DNA from: Nocardia rosealba
GTDB lineage: Bacteria > Actinomycetota > Actinomycetes > Mycobacteriales > Mycobacteriaceae
NCBI RefSeq assembly: GCF_020216065.1
Contig: NZ_JAIWNA010000001.1
Location: forward strand, 1,209,408 to 1,273,407
DNA length: 64,000 nt
Direction: 5' to 3'
Shown one piece after another: positions 39,070 through 52,900 of the stretch. Under the pieces are notes generated by a model that was not told the origin of the DNA, searched no databases, and was given only the letters and a program-made list of their open reading frames with translations. The first letter of the stretch is position 1. Each line of letters begins with the position of its first letter. The position numbers were made by a program, and so were the translations under genes.

Positions 39070-39887
39070 CACGCCCTCCTCGAACTCAGCCGGATCGCCG
39101 CCGGGGTGCAGATCAGCAGGATCGCGGCCAGCCACAGCAGCGACGGGCCCATCAGCGACCAGCTCACCGCACCGGTGTCGGCCTTGGTGTCACCGGCGAG
39201 CGCGCGTAATCCGGTCGCGAACTGCGAGACGGGCTGGTTGCGCACGAACCACTGGACCCAGGTGGGGAACTGGTCCGCCGGTGCCAGGCCCGTCGAGAGC
39301 ATGCCGAAGATCAACGGCGGCAGCATCAGCGCCTGCGAGGTGGTCTCCGGGCTTTTGGACAGCGTGCCGATCACGTCGGCACCCAGGGTGAACGCGATGC
39401 CGATGAGCAGGGAGAGCGCCAGGAACCCGAGGGTGTGCGCGGCATCGAGCCGGAACCGGAACCCGATCACGTAACCGGACGCGATCGCCGCCGCCAGCGC
39501 CAGCAGCAGCCGGAACAGGTTGCCCGACATCCGTGCCGCCACCGGAACCAGCGGCCGCAGTGGCATCGAGGCGAACCGCCGGTCGATCCCGGCGACGGAA
39601 TCGGTGGCCGATCGGAACGCGGCCGAGATGGCCGTGAACGCCGCCGCCTGCAAGATGACCAGCGGCATCATGTACTGGGCGTAACTACTGAAACCGTTGC
39701 CGGAGAACGACATCACCGTCTTCAACGGAATGTAGAAGCTGGCGGTGAAGGCCGCCGGTGCCAGCAGCGAGGCCAGCACCTCACCGGATTTGACCGACGG
39801 CACGATCAGCCGGGTGGTCAGTACCCACCACTGCTGCAGCGTGTTCGGGGCGGCGCGCCAGTGCGTCTGCCAGGTGGCGGCGGTCAT
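39069..39887 (-). CDS. ABC-2 type transporter permease (first)
   Basis: A 272-residue permease with six membrane segments and the same signature as its neighbour (GLAPADQFPTWVQWFVRNQPVSQFATGLRAL). The two permeases probably form a heterodimer around the DrrA-type ATPase. It overlaps the ATPase gene by 4 bp. Confidence 0.9.
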   Translation of the reverse strand: MTAATWQTHWRAAPNTLQQWWVLTTRLIVPSVKSGEVLASLLAPAAFTASFYIPLKTVMSFSGNGFSSYAQYMMPLVILQAAAFTAISAAFRSATDSVAGIDRRFASMPLRPLVPVAARMSGNLFRLLLALAAAIASGYVIGFRFRLDAAHTLGFLALSLLIGIAFTLGADVIGTLSKSPETTSQALMLPPLIFGMLSTGLAPADQFPTWVQWFVRNQPVSQFATGLRALAGDTKADTGAVSWSLMGPSLLWLAAILLICTPAAIRLSSRRA

Positions 39888-40900
39888 GAGATGGCCTGCG
39901 GTGCGGATTCGGTCGAGGCGAGGTGACCGGTGAGCTGGAGGAACACGTCGTCGAGCGAGGGCCGTCGCAGGGCGATGTCGACGAGTTCGAGCCCGGCGTT
40001 GTCGAGCCGCCGCAGGGCTTCGGCGAGCGTTTTCGCACCGTCGGGGGCGGGGATGGTGATGCGGTCCGATTCCGGGGTGAGGGCCGCCAGGTGCTCGGCG
40101 GGCAGCAATGTGCCGAGCGCTGCCACGATCGCGGGCAGCTCCTGCAGATCCAGCGGCACGATCTCGCAGTAGCTGCCGCCGGTGCGGTGCTTGAGCTCGT
40201 CGGCGGTGCCCGAGGCGATCACCACACCGTGGTCGATCACGATGATCCGGTCGCTGAGGGCGTCGGCCTCCTCCAGGTACTGGGTGGTGAGCAGGGTGGT
40301 GATGCCCGCGCTCTTGAAGCTGCGCACCAGATCCCAGACGCCCTGCCTGCTGCGCGGGTCGAGACCGGTGGTCGGCTCGTCGAGGAACGCCACGTCGGGC
40401 CGAACCACCAGGCCGCAGGCGATATCGATGCGGCGCCGCATACCGCCGGAGTAGGTGCCGACGCGTCGATCGGCGGCCTGGTCGAGGTCGAATTCGGCGA
40501 TGAGCTCACTGGCCCGGGCGCGGGCGTCCGTTTTGCGCAGACCCATCAGCCTGCCGAACATCACCAGGTTCTCGTAGCCGCTGAGCATGTCGTCGAGCGC
40601 GGCGTACTGACCGGTGAGCATGATCCGTTTGCGCACCGCGGCCGGGTCGGCGACGACATCGTGGCCGGCGACCGTCGCCCGGCCACGGTCGGGCATGACG
40701 AGGGTGGACAGGACGTTCACCATGGTCGTCTTGCCCGCGCCGTTGGGGCCGAGGATGCCGAGCACCTCGCCGGGCGCGGCCTCGAAGTCGATGCCGCGCA
40801 GGGCGCGCACCTCCCCGAAGGATTTCTCGATCCCCTCGACGACGACGCCACCGGTGGCGGTGCGCGCAGGGCTGTGTACGACAGTGTGTTCGACACTCAT
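39884..40900 (-). CDS. DrrA-type ABC transporter ATPase
   Basis: A 338-residue ATPase for drug or lipid export. Walker A is GPNGAGKTT, the signature is [13 protein letters not shown], Walker B is [13 protein letters not shown] and the switch lies in TTQYLEEAD. The extended C-terminus ending [17 protein letters not shown] is typical of the DrrA (daunorubicin resistance) group. The ATG overlaps the TGA of the NRPS gene (40897-40900), so exporter and synthetase are coupled; export of the NRPS product is the obvious inference. Confidence 0.94.
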   Translation of the reverse strand: MSVEHTVVHSPARTATGGVVVEGIEKSFGEVRALRGIDFEAAPGEVLGILGPNGAGKTTMVNVLSTLVMPDRGRATVAGHDVVADPAAVRKRIMLTGQYAALDDMLSGYENLVMFGRLMGLRKTDARARASELIAEFDLDQAADRRVGTYSGGMRRRIDIACGLVVRPDVAFLDEPTTGLDPRSRQGVWDLVRSFKSAGITTLLTTQYLEEADALSDRIIVIDHGVVIASGTADELKHRTGGSYCEIVPLDLQELPAIVAALGTLLPAEHLAALTPESDRITIPAPDGAKTLAEALRRLDNAGLELVDIALRRPSLDDVFLQLTGHLASTESAPQAIS

Positions 40901-43900
40901 ATCCGGTCTCCTGCTTCCATGTGGTCGTCGAGCACCGGCGAGATCACCGACAGTGCGTAGGGGTTGGTCAGATCGTCGTGGGACACGTCGACGTCGTGAT
41001 TGACGATGTCGCCGAGCACGTAGGGCCGCCAGCCGTCGGGTCCCATCCATTCGGCGGGGTCGACGGTGGCGCTGAAGTACAGGACATCGCCCTGGTAGAC
41101 GGGGCGCCGGTAGCCGGTCCTGGTCCCCGCGGAGGCGTTGTAGGAGCCCGCCATCCGCTCGATGGTCGCGGCATCGATGAGTTCGACGCCGCCGAGCCGG
41201 GCGGTGATGAGGTCCGCCGCCTCCTCGGCCGTCGAGGTGGCGGGGACGTCGTCGATGCCGAAGATCGCCCCGAAGGTGTTGACGAACGCACCGGGCGAGA
41301 GGCGTTCGATGGTGTCACCGTCGATGTCGGCGGTGTCGGTGTCCAGGAGCGCGACCACCCCGACTCGCTCACCCGCCGCTGCCAATTCGACCGCCATGGC
41401 GTGGGCGATCAGGCCGCCGAAGGACCAGCCGAGCAGGTGATACGGGCCGGTCGGATGGACGGCGCGGATCTCGCGCACGTAGCGGTGGGCGAATTCCTCG
41501 ATGGACCGAGCCGACGGTTCCCGGCCGCTGAGATCGGGCGCTTGAAGGCCGTAGATCGGTCGTCCCGGGCGTAGCTGCTCGGCCAATCCCAGGTAGCTCC
41601 AGGACATTCCGGAGGAGGAGTGGACGCAGAACAGGGCGGGGCGGTCGCCGCCAGGCCGGATCGGCAGCAGGACGTCGAGACCGAGGCCCGCCGGTCCTGC
41701 CTTGACCGGGGCGGTGCGGGCTGTCATCGCGGCGGCTTCGTCGGCCGAAGCGGTTCGGGCGGCCGGTGTTTCGGCGAAGCGGGCTGCCGCGCGCATCGCG
41801 TCAGCCCACAGGGCGGCGAGCTCGGTGACGTCTTCCTCGGCCAGTAGCTCTGCGGCGTAGCCGAATTCGGCGTGCAGACGTTCGCCCGTGACCATCGCGT
41901 TGATGTCGACGGCCGACATGATCGGCACATCCTGGTGCTCGGGTGCGGCCAGGTCGCCGAGCGCGTCGGTGGGCAGCCAGCCGAGCCCTTCGAGCCCGAC
42001 GGGGGTCTCCACGGAGGTGTGCCTGCCGAGGTAGTTCAGGCAGATCTGGCCGGGTAGCCGAGCCGGAAGCTGTTGTGCGGTCGTGGGATTCAGGTAGCGC
42101 AACATCCCGAAGCCGATGCCCTTGTCCGGCACCGACAGCAGGTCGTGCTTCACCGCCCGGATGGCCGCACCCATCGCGGTCCCGCCCGTGAACGCCTCGT
42201 CGACATCGACGCCGTCGAGATCGAGCCGGACCGGGTACAGGGTGGTGAACCAGCCGATGGTTCGTGACAGGTCGGCGCCCGGCACGATCTCCTCCTGCCT
42301 GCCGTGGCCTTCCAGCCGCAGCAGCGCCGAACGCTCGCTGACGCCGCGGCGCAGCCGCCATCGGACCAGGGCCAGGGCGAGGGTGGCCAGCAGCGCGTCG
42401 GTGACCGTCCCCAGGAACAGCCGGGGCAGGGTGGTGAGCAGCGCCGCAGTGGTGTCCTCGTCGACCTCGATGCCGAAACGGCGCACCGTGTGTGCCTGAT
42501 CGATCGCCGGATCGAGGTGCCGCGTGCCGAGCAGCGGGTCGGGACCGTTCACCACCTGCTGCCAGTAGCCGAGCTCGGATTCGCGCCGTTCGGAGTTCGC
42601 CTGCTCGGTGAGGGCGTGCGACCAGCGCCGCATCGAGGTGCCGATCTCGGGGAGCACCGGTGTGGTGCCCGCGGCGACCTGAGCCCAGGCGGCGATCAAG
42701 TCCTGCACCAGGATTCGCCATGACACGCTGTCGATCGCGAGATGGTGGGCCACCACGATCAGCCGACCGGGCCGGGTGTGCGAACCGGCGTCACCGACGG
42801 GATCGAGCCACACGAATTGCAGCACGACACCATCGGCCGGTCGCAGCCGGTTCATCGCGGTGTCGAGTTCGGTCTGCGCGAATTCCCGCAGGTCGACCGG
42901 GTCGGCAGCGGAGTCGAACGCGGTGCGATGCACCAGGGCGTCGACGTTCACCGACCCCGGCTCGGCGACCCGCAGCCGCCAGCCGTCCGCGCTCGCCCAC
43001 AGCCGCGATCGGAGCATGTCGTGCCGGTCGATCACGGCCGTGAGCGTGGCGACGAGCGCGGCCCGGTCGATGCCCACGGGCAGTTCGAGGACTGCCGTCT
43101 GGGCGAAGCGATCGAAGTTCCCGCCGCGTTCGACCATGTACCGCACGATCGGGGTCAGCGGAAGGTCTCCGGTGCCACCGCCGGGCAGTTCGGCGAGCGC
43201 TTCGACGGTGTCGGCGGCGTCGATCGCGGCGCCGAGGGCGGCCACGGTGCGATGTTCGAACACCTGCAGGGGCGTGCAGTGCACACCGCGCAGCTTGGCC
43301 TGGGTCACCAGCTGGATGGCGAGGATGCTGTCGCCGCCGAGCGCGAAGAAGGAATCATCGATGCCCACCTGATCGCGGCCGAGCAGCTCGGCGTACACCT
43401 CGGCCAGCACCTTCTCGGTCGGTGTCTCCGGTGCTCGATAGGGCGCCTCGTCGGTGACGAAAACCGGTGCGGGCAGCGCCTTTCGATCCAGTTTGCCGAC
43501 CGCGTTCACCGGGATCTCATCCAGGACGACGAAGGCTGCGGGCACCATGTACGCGGGCAGGGTGTCGGCCGCCAAGGCGCGGACGCGGTCGATGTCCAGT
43601 TCGGCCCCGGGCACGCGCACCAGGTAGGCGGCGAGCGCGGTGGCTCCGGTCGGCCCGGGAACACCAAGTGTCACAGCCACTTCCACTCCATCGATGCCGC
43701 TGAGGACCGCGTCGATCTCGCCGAGCTCGATGCGCTGACCACGCACCTTCACCTGGAAATCGGTGCGGCCCAGATATTCCAGGGCGAACCCGGACGCACC
43801 ACGGGACCAGCGCACCAGATCGCCGGTGCGATAGAGCAGGTCACCGGGGGCGCCGAACGGGTCGGCCACGAACCTGGCCGCCGTGAGCCCCGGCCGGGCG

Positions 43901-46900
43901 TGGTAACCACGCGCCAAGGCGGTGCCCGCGAGGTAGAGCTCACCCGCGACGCCGACCGGTACCGGGCTCAGCCGGTCGTCGAGCACGAGTGCTGCCGCAC
44001 CACGCACCGGAGTGCCGATCGTGACCGGCTCCGTCGCCGACAGCGGCCCGGAACCTGTTGCCCAGATGGTGTATTCGGTGGGGCCGTACAGGTTGACCAT
44101 CGTCCGCCCGTCGGTGCCACCGCACCACCGCGCGACCAGGTCGGGACCGACCGCTTCGCCTGCCACCGCGAGAACCCGCACACTCGACACCTCGGCGGGA
44201 TCGATGGTCGACAGTGCCGAGGGGGTGATCACCATGTGGGTCACCCCCTCGGCCGCGATGAGTTCGGCCAGGGGTGCCCCACCGAACACGTCCGGCGGAG
44301 CGATGACGGCGGCGGCGCCACAGCCGAAGGCCATCAGGGCCTCGAAGATCGAGGCGTCGAAACTCGGTGAGGCGACCTGTAAGACGCGGGCGTGCACGTC
44401 CGAACGCAGATCGGCGCGCTGGGCGGCGACAAGATCGGCCAGGCCACGGTGGGTGACGGTGACGCCCTTCGGGATACCGGTCGACCCGGAGGTGTAGATC
44501 ATCCAGGCCGGGTTCTCGACCCTGATCAGTGCCGGGAGGTCTTCGAGCGCGCTGTCGTCGGCGGCGTCCAGGCGCGCGGCGAAGTCCGGGTCGTCGAGGA
44601 TCAGCCAGCGGGTGGCGTCCGACAGCGCGGGTCGGTATTCGGCGAGGGTGATCCCGACGCGCGCATCGGAATCGGTGAGCATGTGCTCGATGCGGTCGGC
44701 TGGATGCTTCGGATCGACCGGCAGGAACGCCGCGCCTGCCTTCGCTGCGGCCCAGATGCCGAGGTGCAGCTCGGGGCAACGAGGAAGGCCCAGGGCGACA
44801 ACGGTTTCCGTGCGCGCGCCCGCCGCGATGAGCAGCCGGGCCAGCTGGTTCGAGCGGGCATCGAGGGCGCGGTAGGTCGTCGTGCCGGCGGTGCCGGCGA
44901 CCAAGGCGGGACGGTCGGGGTAGGTGGTCGCTGTGGTGGTGAGCAACTGGGCAAGGGTGGTTGTTCCGGCGGTGGCGGGCCCGCGCACCGGAACCAGTTC
45001 GGCGCGTTCGGCTTCCGCGAGGATGTCGATGTCGGACAGCCGGGTGTCGGGGGCGGTGAGGACGGTGGTGAGTACCTGCTTCCAGCGGTCGGCGAACGAG
45101 ACGACGGTGGCCGGGTCGAACAGGTCCGTCGCGTAGGTGAGGACGCCGTCGATACCTGCCGCACCGGAATCGGTGAAGCGTTCGCGCAGGTCGAGGGTGA
45201 GGTCGAAGGCCGAGGAGCGCCGGTCGAAATCCTCGACCTCGAAACGCAGCCCGGCTAGCTCGAGGACCGGTTCGACGAAGTTCTGCAGCGACAACGACAC
45301 CTGGAACAGCGGGTGATGCGCGGTGGAACGGGTGGGGTCGAGGGCTTGGACGAGTTGTTCGAACGGCACGTCGGCATGGGCGAACGCGTCGAGGTCGGTG
45401 GCGCGGACGGCGGCGAGCAGCTGCCGGACATCGGTGCCGGGGTCGACCGCGGTGCGCAGGGCGAGGGTGTTCACGAACATCCCGACCAGGTCGTCGAGGG
45501 CCGCATCGCCCCGGCCGGCGATCGGGGTGCCGATGACGACGTCGTCGGTGCCGCCGAGCCGGGCCAGCAGGACCGCCAGCGCCGCGTGCACCACCATGAA
45601 GACGCTCACCTGATTGGCGGCGGCGAAGTCGATCAGTGCCCGGTGCGTTTGCTCGTCGATGCCGAAGTCCACGTCGTCGCTGCGCATCGTCTGCACGGCG
45701 GGTCGTGGCCGGTCCGAGGGAAGTTCCAGTGCGTCCGGCGCGCCGGCGAGCGTTTCACGCCAGTATTGAACCTGCTGGGCGGCAAGAGATTCCGGCTCCG
45801 AGGGGGTGCCGAGCAGTTCGCGATGCCACAGCGCGAAGTCCGCGTACTGCGCTGCGAGCGGCGGCCGCGACGGTGCCTCGCCCGCGACCCGCGCCGAATA
45901 CGCGGCGACCAGATCGGCGGCCAAGGGCGCCATCGACGCACCGTCGGCGCTGATGTGGTGCACCACGAGAACCAGGACGTGCTCGGTCACACCATCAGCG
46001 GATTCGCTACCCGAGGGCCGGGCAGATGCAGGCGGACGGTCGGCTCCAGCGCGCTGCGTGTGCGCAGAAGGGCGCTGTGGCATGGCCGGAGACGAGCCCG
46101 ACAGCGCGCTGTCGACTGGTTCGGTGTCCCGATCTCGGCTCACGGCGGCGGGACGAACCGCGAACAGTCCGATGCGCAGGGGTGCCTCGCGGGTGAGGTC
46201 GAACCCGGTGCCCGCCAGCTCGTTGATCCGAGCACGCAGTGCGGCACCGTCTTCGGTTTCGATCAGCGGCATCACCGGCGTGGCGGTGTCGATACCGACG
46301 ACGACCTGACGTGGGCCCTCGGCGTCGGCGGGATAGCGGGTGCGCAGGCTTTCCTGCCGGTCGATCACGTCGATCAGCGCCCCGCGCATGGCCTCGACAT
46401 CCAGGGTTCCGGTGAGGCGCAGCGCGATCGCGATGTTGTAGGCCGAGGAGGCGGGATCCAGCTGGTTGAGCACCCACATGCGCTGCTGCGCGGGGGACAG
46501 CGGGATACGATCCGGGCGCACCCGGGGCGCGAGGGCGGGCCGTCCGGGAGTGCCCTCCGCGGCGGGTATCACCCTGGCCGACAGTTGCGCCACCGTCGGC
46601 GCGTCGAACAGGTCGCGCAGGGCGATGGTCGAGCCGAGCGCCGCATTGACCCGCGCCACCACTTTGGTCGCGCTCAGCGAATTGCCGCCCAGTTCGAAGA
46701 ACGACTGGTCGACGCTCACCCGCTCGCTGCCGAGCACCTCGCCGAAGACCTCGGCAACGGATTGTTCGACGGGCGTGCGCGGTGCCAGATACGCCTGCCG
46801 GGCCGCCGAGAAGTCCGGTACCGGAAGGGCTTTGCGGTCCAGCTTGCCCACCGGTGTGAGCGGGATGTCGTCGAGCACGACGACATACGCGGGAACCATG

Positions 46901-49900
46901 TAACCGGGCAGTTCGGCCGCGACCCGCGCCCGCAACCGCTCGGTGTCGAGTTCGACATGGGGGACCGGCAGCACATAGGACACGAGCACGGTCGCGCCCG
47001 CCGGTCCTTCGCGCCCGATGGTGACCGCGTAGTCGATCTCCTCGTCGCGCGAGAGCACCGCATCGATCTCACCGAGCTCGATGCGCAGACCGCGGATCTT
47101 CACCTGGAAGTCGCTGCGGCCCAGGTACTCCAAGCTGAGCTGGGCGTCCGCGTCGGTCACCCAGCGCACCATGTCGCCGGTCCGGTACATGCGCTCGCCG
47201 GGCGCGCCGAACGGATCGGCGACGAAGCGACCGGCGGTCATCTCGAAGCGGTTGAAGTAACCGCGGGCCAGCGCGGGACCCGACAGGTACAGCTCACCGG
47301 CGATACCGACCGGGACCGGTCGCAACCAGCTGTCGAGCACCACCACCGCCGCACCGCGAATCGGCCCACCGATGGTGACCGGCGCACCGGCCACGAGTTC
47401 GGCGGGACCGGTCGCCCAGATACTGAACTCGGTCGGCCCGTACAGGTTCACCATGCGCCTGCCCGCGGCCCACTTCTCGATGAGCTCGGGGGTGGCCGCC
47501 TCGCCCGCCACCGCGAGTACCCGCAGGTCGGTGAGGTCGGTGGGTTCCATCGTGGCCAGAGCCGACGGCGTGATGACCGCGTGGGTGACGCGTTCGGTGC
47601 GCAGCAACGTCTCCAGCTCGCTGCCGCCGTACACCTCCGGTGGGGACACCACGAGCCGTCCACCCGCCGCATGTGCGGTGAGCATTTCGAAGACCGACGC
47701 GTCGAAGCTGGGGGAGGCCACCTGCAACGCACTCGCCGACGGATCGAGAGCGAGCGTTTCGCGCTGGGCAGCAACGAGATTGGCGAGGCCGCGATGGCTG
47801 AGCAGGACCGCTTTCGGTTTGCCGGTCGATCCGGAGGTGTAGATCAGGTAGGCGGTGTGGTCGATGTCGAGGGGTCCGCCGCGTTCGGCATCGGTGATCG
47901 GCGCGTCCGACACCAGCATGACCCGGCGCAGAGTGTTCAGGTCGTCCAGCAGCAGCCAGTCGATGGATCCGGGCAGGGTCTCGCCGGTCTCGGTGACGGT
48001 GACACCGATCGGCGCCTTGGAATCGGCGAGCATGTGTTCGATCCGCTCCACCGGGTAGCTGGGGTCCAGCGGCACGAACGCCGCGCCCGTCTTGGCCAGC
48101 GCCCACACCGCCACCACCGACTCCAGGGATCGGGTCAGGGCGAGCACGACGAACACCTCGGGCCCGATGCCCCGGCCCAGCAGGACCCGCGCGAACCGGT
48201 TCGACCAGGCGTCGAGTTCGCCGTAGGTCATGCGCAGGTCGCCCGAACTGACCGCGATCGCGGTGGGGTCGATGCGGGCGCCCGCCGTCAGCACGTCGGG
48301 CAGGGTGCGCATCGGCAGCGCAGGGGCACCGTATACCGGTGCCAGCGAGGCCCTTTCGTCGTCGTCGCAATGTTGCAGACGGGCCACCGGAATGTCCGGA
48401 TTCTCGGCGAGCTCACCGAGGAGCCGGACGAACCGGTCCAGAAGGGACTGTGCCGCAGTGTGTTCGAGCTGATCGGCCATGAATTTGACGGTGATGCGCA
48501 AGGTGTCGCCCGCGTCGTCCTCGCCGCGCAGCGGAATCACCATGAGGTTCAGTGGATAGGGCGTGGCGTCGGTGCCCTCCACGTCCAGTACGCGCATCCC
48601 GGCGATGTCGAGGGCCTGTGACAGCGCCGCCCGGTCGATCGGATAGGACTCGAAAACGGTGAGTGTGTCGAACAATTCGGCCAGCCCGACAGCGTGATGG
48701 ATCGCCGCAAGCCCTACATGCTGGTGGTCCATCAGCCGCGCCTGCTCGGCCTGGACCCGGGCCAGCAGGTCGGTGACCCGCTCGCCGGGGTCGAGCGTCA
48801 CCCGCACGGGCAGCGTGTTGATGAACAGCCCGACCATCTCCTCGACGCCGGGCAGCTCCGGCGGCCGACCCGACACGGTGCTGCCGAACACCACATCGGT
48901 GCGGCCGGTGAGCATGGTGAGTACCAGCGCCCAACCCGCCTGCACGAGGGTGTTCACCGTGGCACCGGCGGCGCGGGCGGCGGATTCGAGAGTGGCGACG
49001 GTGGTGCGTGGCAGGTCGCGCGAGATCATCGCGGTCTCGGTCGACTCGATCCCGGCCAGGGTGGGGACCGCACGGGTCGGGGTGTCGATCCCGGCCAGCG
49101 ACCGCGTCCACGCGTCCAGCGATTCCTGGGCGTCCTGCTCCGCGAGCCAGGACAGGAATTCGCGGTAGGACCGAGGCGGCGGCAGCGGTGCGGTGTCGCC
49201 CGCGGTGACGTAGAGGGCGAGCAGTTCACGGACCAGCAGGGGCGTCGACCAGCCGTCGAGTACCAGGTGGTGATTGGTCATCACGAGGCGGTACGTGTCG
49301 GGCGCCGTCGTGATCAGGGTGAACCGCAGCAGCGGGGGACGGGTGAGGTCGAAGCGGGTGAGCGCGTCCAGTTCGACAACGCGGTCGAGCTCGCGCTCCC
49401 GCTGTTTCTCGGCGATATCGGTGAGATCGATCTCGTTCCACTGGATCTCGGCATCGGCGAGGACGAGTTGGCGTGGTCCGTCGGCGGTTTCGACGAACGC
49501 CGCCCGCAGGTTCTCGTGCCGGTCGACCACGGCCTGGGCCGCGCGGCGCAGGCGGGCGCTGTCGACGGTGCCCGCCAGGGTGAGCAGGGACTGGACGGTG
49601 TAGCCGTCGGCGGTGTCGGAGTCGTAGAGCGCGTGGAACAGCAACCCGTACTGCAGCGGCGAGAGCGGCCACACATCGGCGAGATTCGGATAGGTCGACT
49701 CCCAGTTGTCGATCTGGGACTGATCGACCGTGACGAGAGCGAAGTCCGAGGGTGTGCGCCCACCTGCCCTGTCGGTGCGCGCATGGTCGGCCAGTGCGTC
49801 GAGTGCCTGTGACCACAGCTCGCTCAGCTCTCGCACGTCGGCTTCGCCGAGCAGCCTGCCCGCGTACGCCCAGGTGACCTCCAGCCCCGCCTCGGTGAGC

Positions 49901-52900
49901 ACGGCGTTGACGTCGACAACGGCGGCCAGGGGCGCGCGGTCGTCGTTGGTCGCGGCGAAGCGGCGCGGCAGCCAGGGGTCCTCGCCGGTGACCGCCCGGC
50001 CCAGATAGTTGAAGCTGAGCTGGGGCATCGGCGCGTCCGCCAGGGCCGGTGCCGTCTCGCTGTTCAGGTACCGCAACAGTCCGTAGCTGACGCCCCGATC
50101 GGGGACGGCGCGCAACTGCTCCTTGGTCGCCTTGACGACCGAGCCCGCCGAGTCGCCGCCTGCGAACGCGTCGTCCAAGTCGATGCCCGCCAGGTCGATC
50201 GCGACGGGGTAGACGGTGGTGAACCAGCCGACGGTGCGGCCGATATCGGCACCGGGCAGCAGGGATTCGCTGCGGCCGTGACCTTCCAGGGTCAGCAGGG
50301 TGCCCGTGCGCGCGCGCCAGCGGCACACCGCCATGGTGAGCGCGGCGAGCAGTACATCGTCCGCGCCGCAATGGAATCGCTCGGGAACGGCGGTGAGCAC
50401 CGCATGCGCGACCGCGGTGGGGACGGTCGATCGCAGCTGCGCCATGGTGGCGACCACATCGCGGGTCGGATCGAAGGTGTCGCGGCCGAACGCCGGGTCG
50501 GGGGTGGCCGCGATCCGCTGCCAGACGGGCAGCTCGCCGGCACGCAGCGCCGCCTGTTCCGCCTGACCGTGCGCCCACCGCCGGAACGAAGTCTCGACCG
50601 GAGCGGGCGTGCCACCGAAGGCGGCGATCGCCAAGTCGGGCAGCAGGATCCGCCAGGACACACCGTCGGTGACGAGGTGGTGCAGCACGAGCCAGCACAG
50701 CGGAGCGGCATCCGTGCGTTCGATCAGCACGCAGCGCACCACGACGCCTGCGGTGGGATCGAGCAGGTCGGCCGCGTCCTGCAACGCGCGGTCGACATCG
50801 TCGTCGGAATCCGACCGCATCGCCTCGACGAGACTGTCGGCGTCGATCGAACCGGGCTCGGCGACAACCCATTCCCCGGTGTCGCGCAGCGAGCTGCGCA
50901 GCAGATCGTGATGATCGAGCAGCACTCCGAGCGCCGCGGCGAGGGTCTCGCGGCGGGTGCCGTCGGGCAGCCCGATCAGGACGGCCTGACCGTAGCGACC
51001 CCACGGCTCACCGTGCTCGATCATGGCGTGCACGATGGGCGTGAGTTCCACCGCGCCGACACCGCCGCCGGGCAACTCGTGCACCACGGTGGCCTCGGCG
51101 TCGCCCGCGATCGCGGCCAGCGCGGCCACGGTCTTGCGTTCGAACACGTCGCGCGCGCTGAACGCGATCCCCGCCGTCTTCGCCCGCGAGACCAGCTGAA
51201 TGGACACGATGCTGTCACCGCCGAGGGCGAAGAAGCTGTCGTCCACCCCCACTGTGTCCACCCCGAGCACCTCGGCGAACAGGGCGGCGAGGGCTTCCTC
51301 GCGCGGGTTGGACGGCGCCCTGCTCGCCACGGTTCGGGCACCGAAATCCGGTGCGGGCAGGGCCTTGCGGTCCACCTTGCCGAGCGGAGTGAGTGGAACC
51401 CGGTCGAGCACGATCACCGAGGCGGGCACCATGTACGCGGGAAGAGTCTCGCCCACAGCGGCTTTCACCGCCTCGGGATGGATATCGGCAGCCGGCTCGA
51501 CGGTGATGTAGGAGGCGAGAGCGGTCGCGCCGGACGGTGTCTCGACACCGAGAGTGATGGCGAAGTCGACGGCGGGCAGCCGTTGCAGCGCGGCATCGAT
51601 CTCGCCGAGTTCGATCCGGTACCCGCGCACCTTCACCTGGAAGTCGCTGCGGCCCTGGTATTCCAGCGTGAACCGGCCGTCGTCGGCGGTCCAGCGCACC
51701 AGGTCGCCCGTGCGGTACATGCGCGCTCCCGGCGCGTACGGGTCGGCGACGAAGCGGCTCGCGGTCAGACCGCCGCGCCGGTGGTAACCACGCGCCACCC
51801 CGGGGCCCGACAGGTACAGCTCACCCACCGTGCCCGGTGCGACCGGCCGCAACCACGGATCGAGCACCAGCCCGCTCACCCCACGGGCGAGACCACCGAT
51901 GGTGACCGGGCCGCCCGGAGTCAGCGGTTCGCTCAGCGTTGCGGTGACCGTGGTCTCGGTGGGGCCGTAGCCGTTGAGCAGCCTGCGCCCGGCCCACTTC
52001 GACACGAGCTCGGGCGGACAGGCGTCGCCACCGACCACGATGGTGGACAGGTCGGGCAGGGTCGCCGGATCGAGGGAGCCGACGACCGTCGGGGTCACGT
52101 TCAGATGGGTCACGCGGTGCGCGCGCAAGACCTGCGCCATGTCCTCGCCCGCGTAGGCCGACGGCGGCACGACAGCGAGGGTGGCCCCGGCCGCAAGCGT
52201 CACCAGGATCTCCTCCACGGAGATATCGAAGCTCGGGGAAACGGCGTGCGCCACAACAGAACCCGGCTCGACACCGAAACCCGCACCCGAACCGGCGGCG
52301 AGATTCGCCAGTCCGCGATGCGACACGAGCACGCCCTTGGGCAATCCGGTCGAGCCGGAGGTGTAGATGACGTAGGCGATCTGATCGGGGTGGATCGAGG
52401 CGGTCCGGTCGGCGTCGGTGATCGGCGTGGCCCGCTGCGCGGCGACGCGGCCGACGGTGGCTTCGTCGTCGAGGCAGAGCCAGTCGACTTTGTCGGACAA
52501 CGATTTCCGTGCCTGGGTCACCGTCAGGCCGGTGACCACCGCGCTGTCGTCGATCATGTGCTCGATCCGGTCGTCCGGATAGGTCGGATCGATCGGGACG
52601 AAGGGCGCACTCGACTTGGCGACCGCGATCGTGGCGAGCACCGATTCGGCCGAGCGCGGAATCGACAGCGCCACAGCGTGTTCCGGGGCCGCACCGGCCG
52701 CGATGAGCACGCGAGCCAGCCGATTCGTGTATTCGTCGACCTCACGGTAGGTCATCGTGTCGTCCACGCCCCAGCGCAGGGCCACCGCGTCGGGATCGAT
52801 CGCGGCGCCCGCGGCGAGGATCTCGGGCAGGGTGCGCTGCGCGACCCCGGCCGCGCCACGCGCGGGCACCGAGACGGCCTGCTCGGCATCGGCGAGCACG

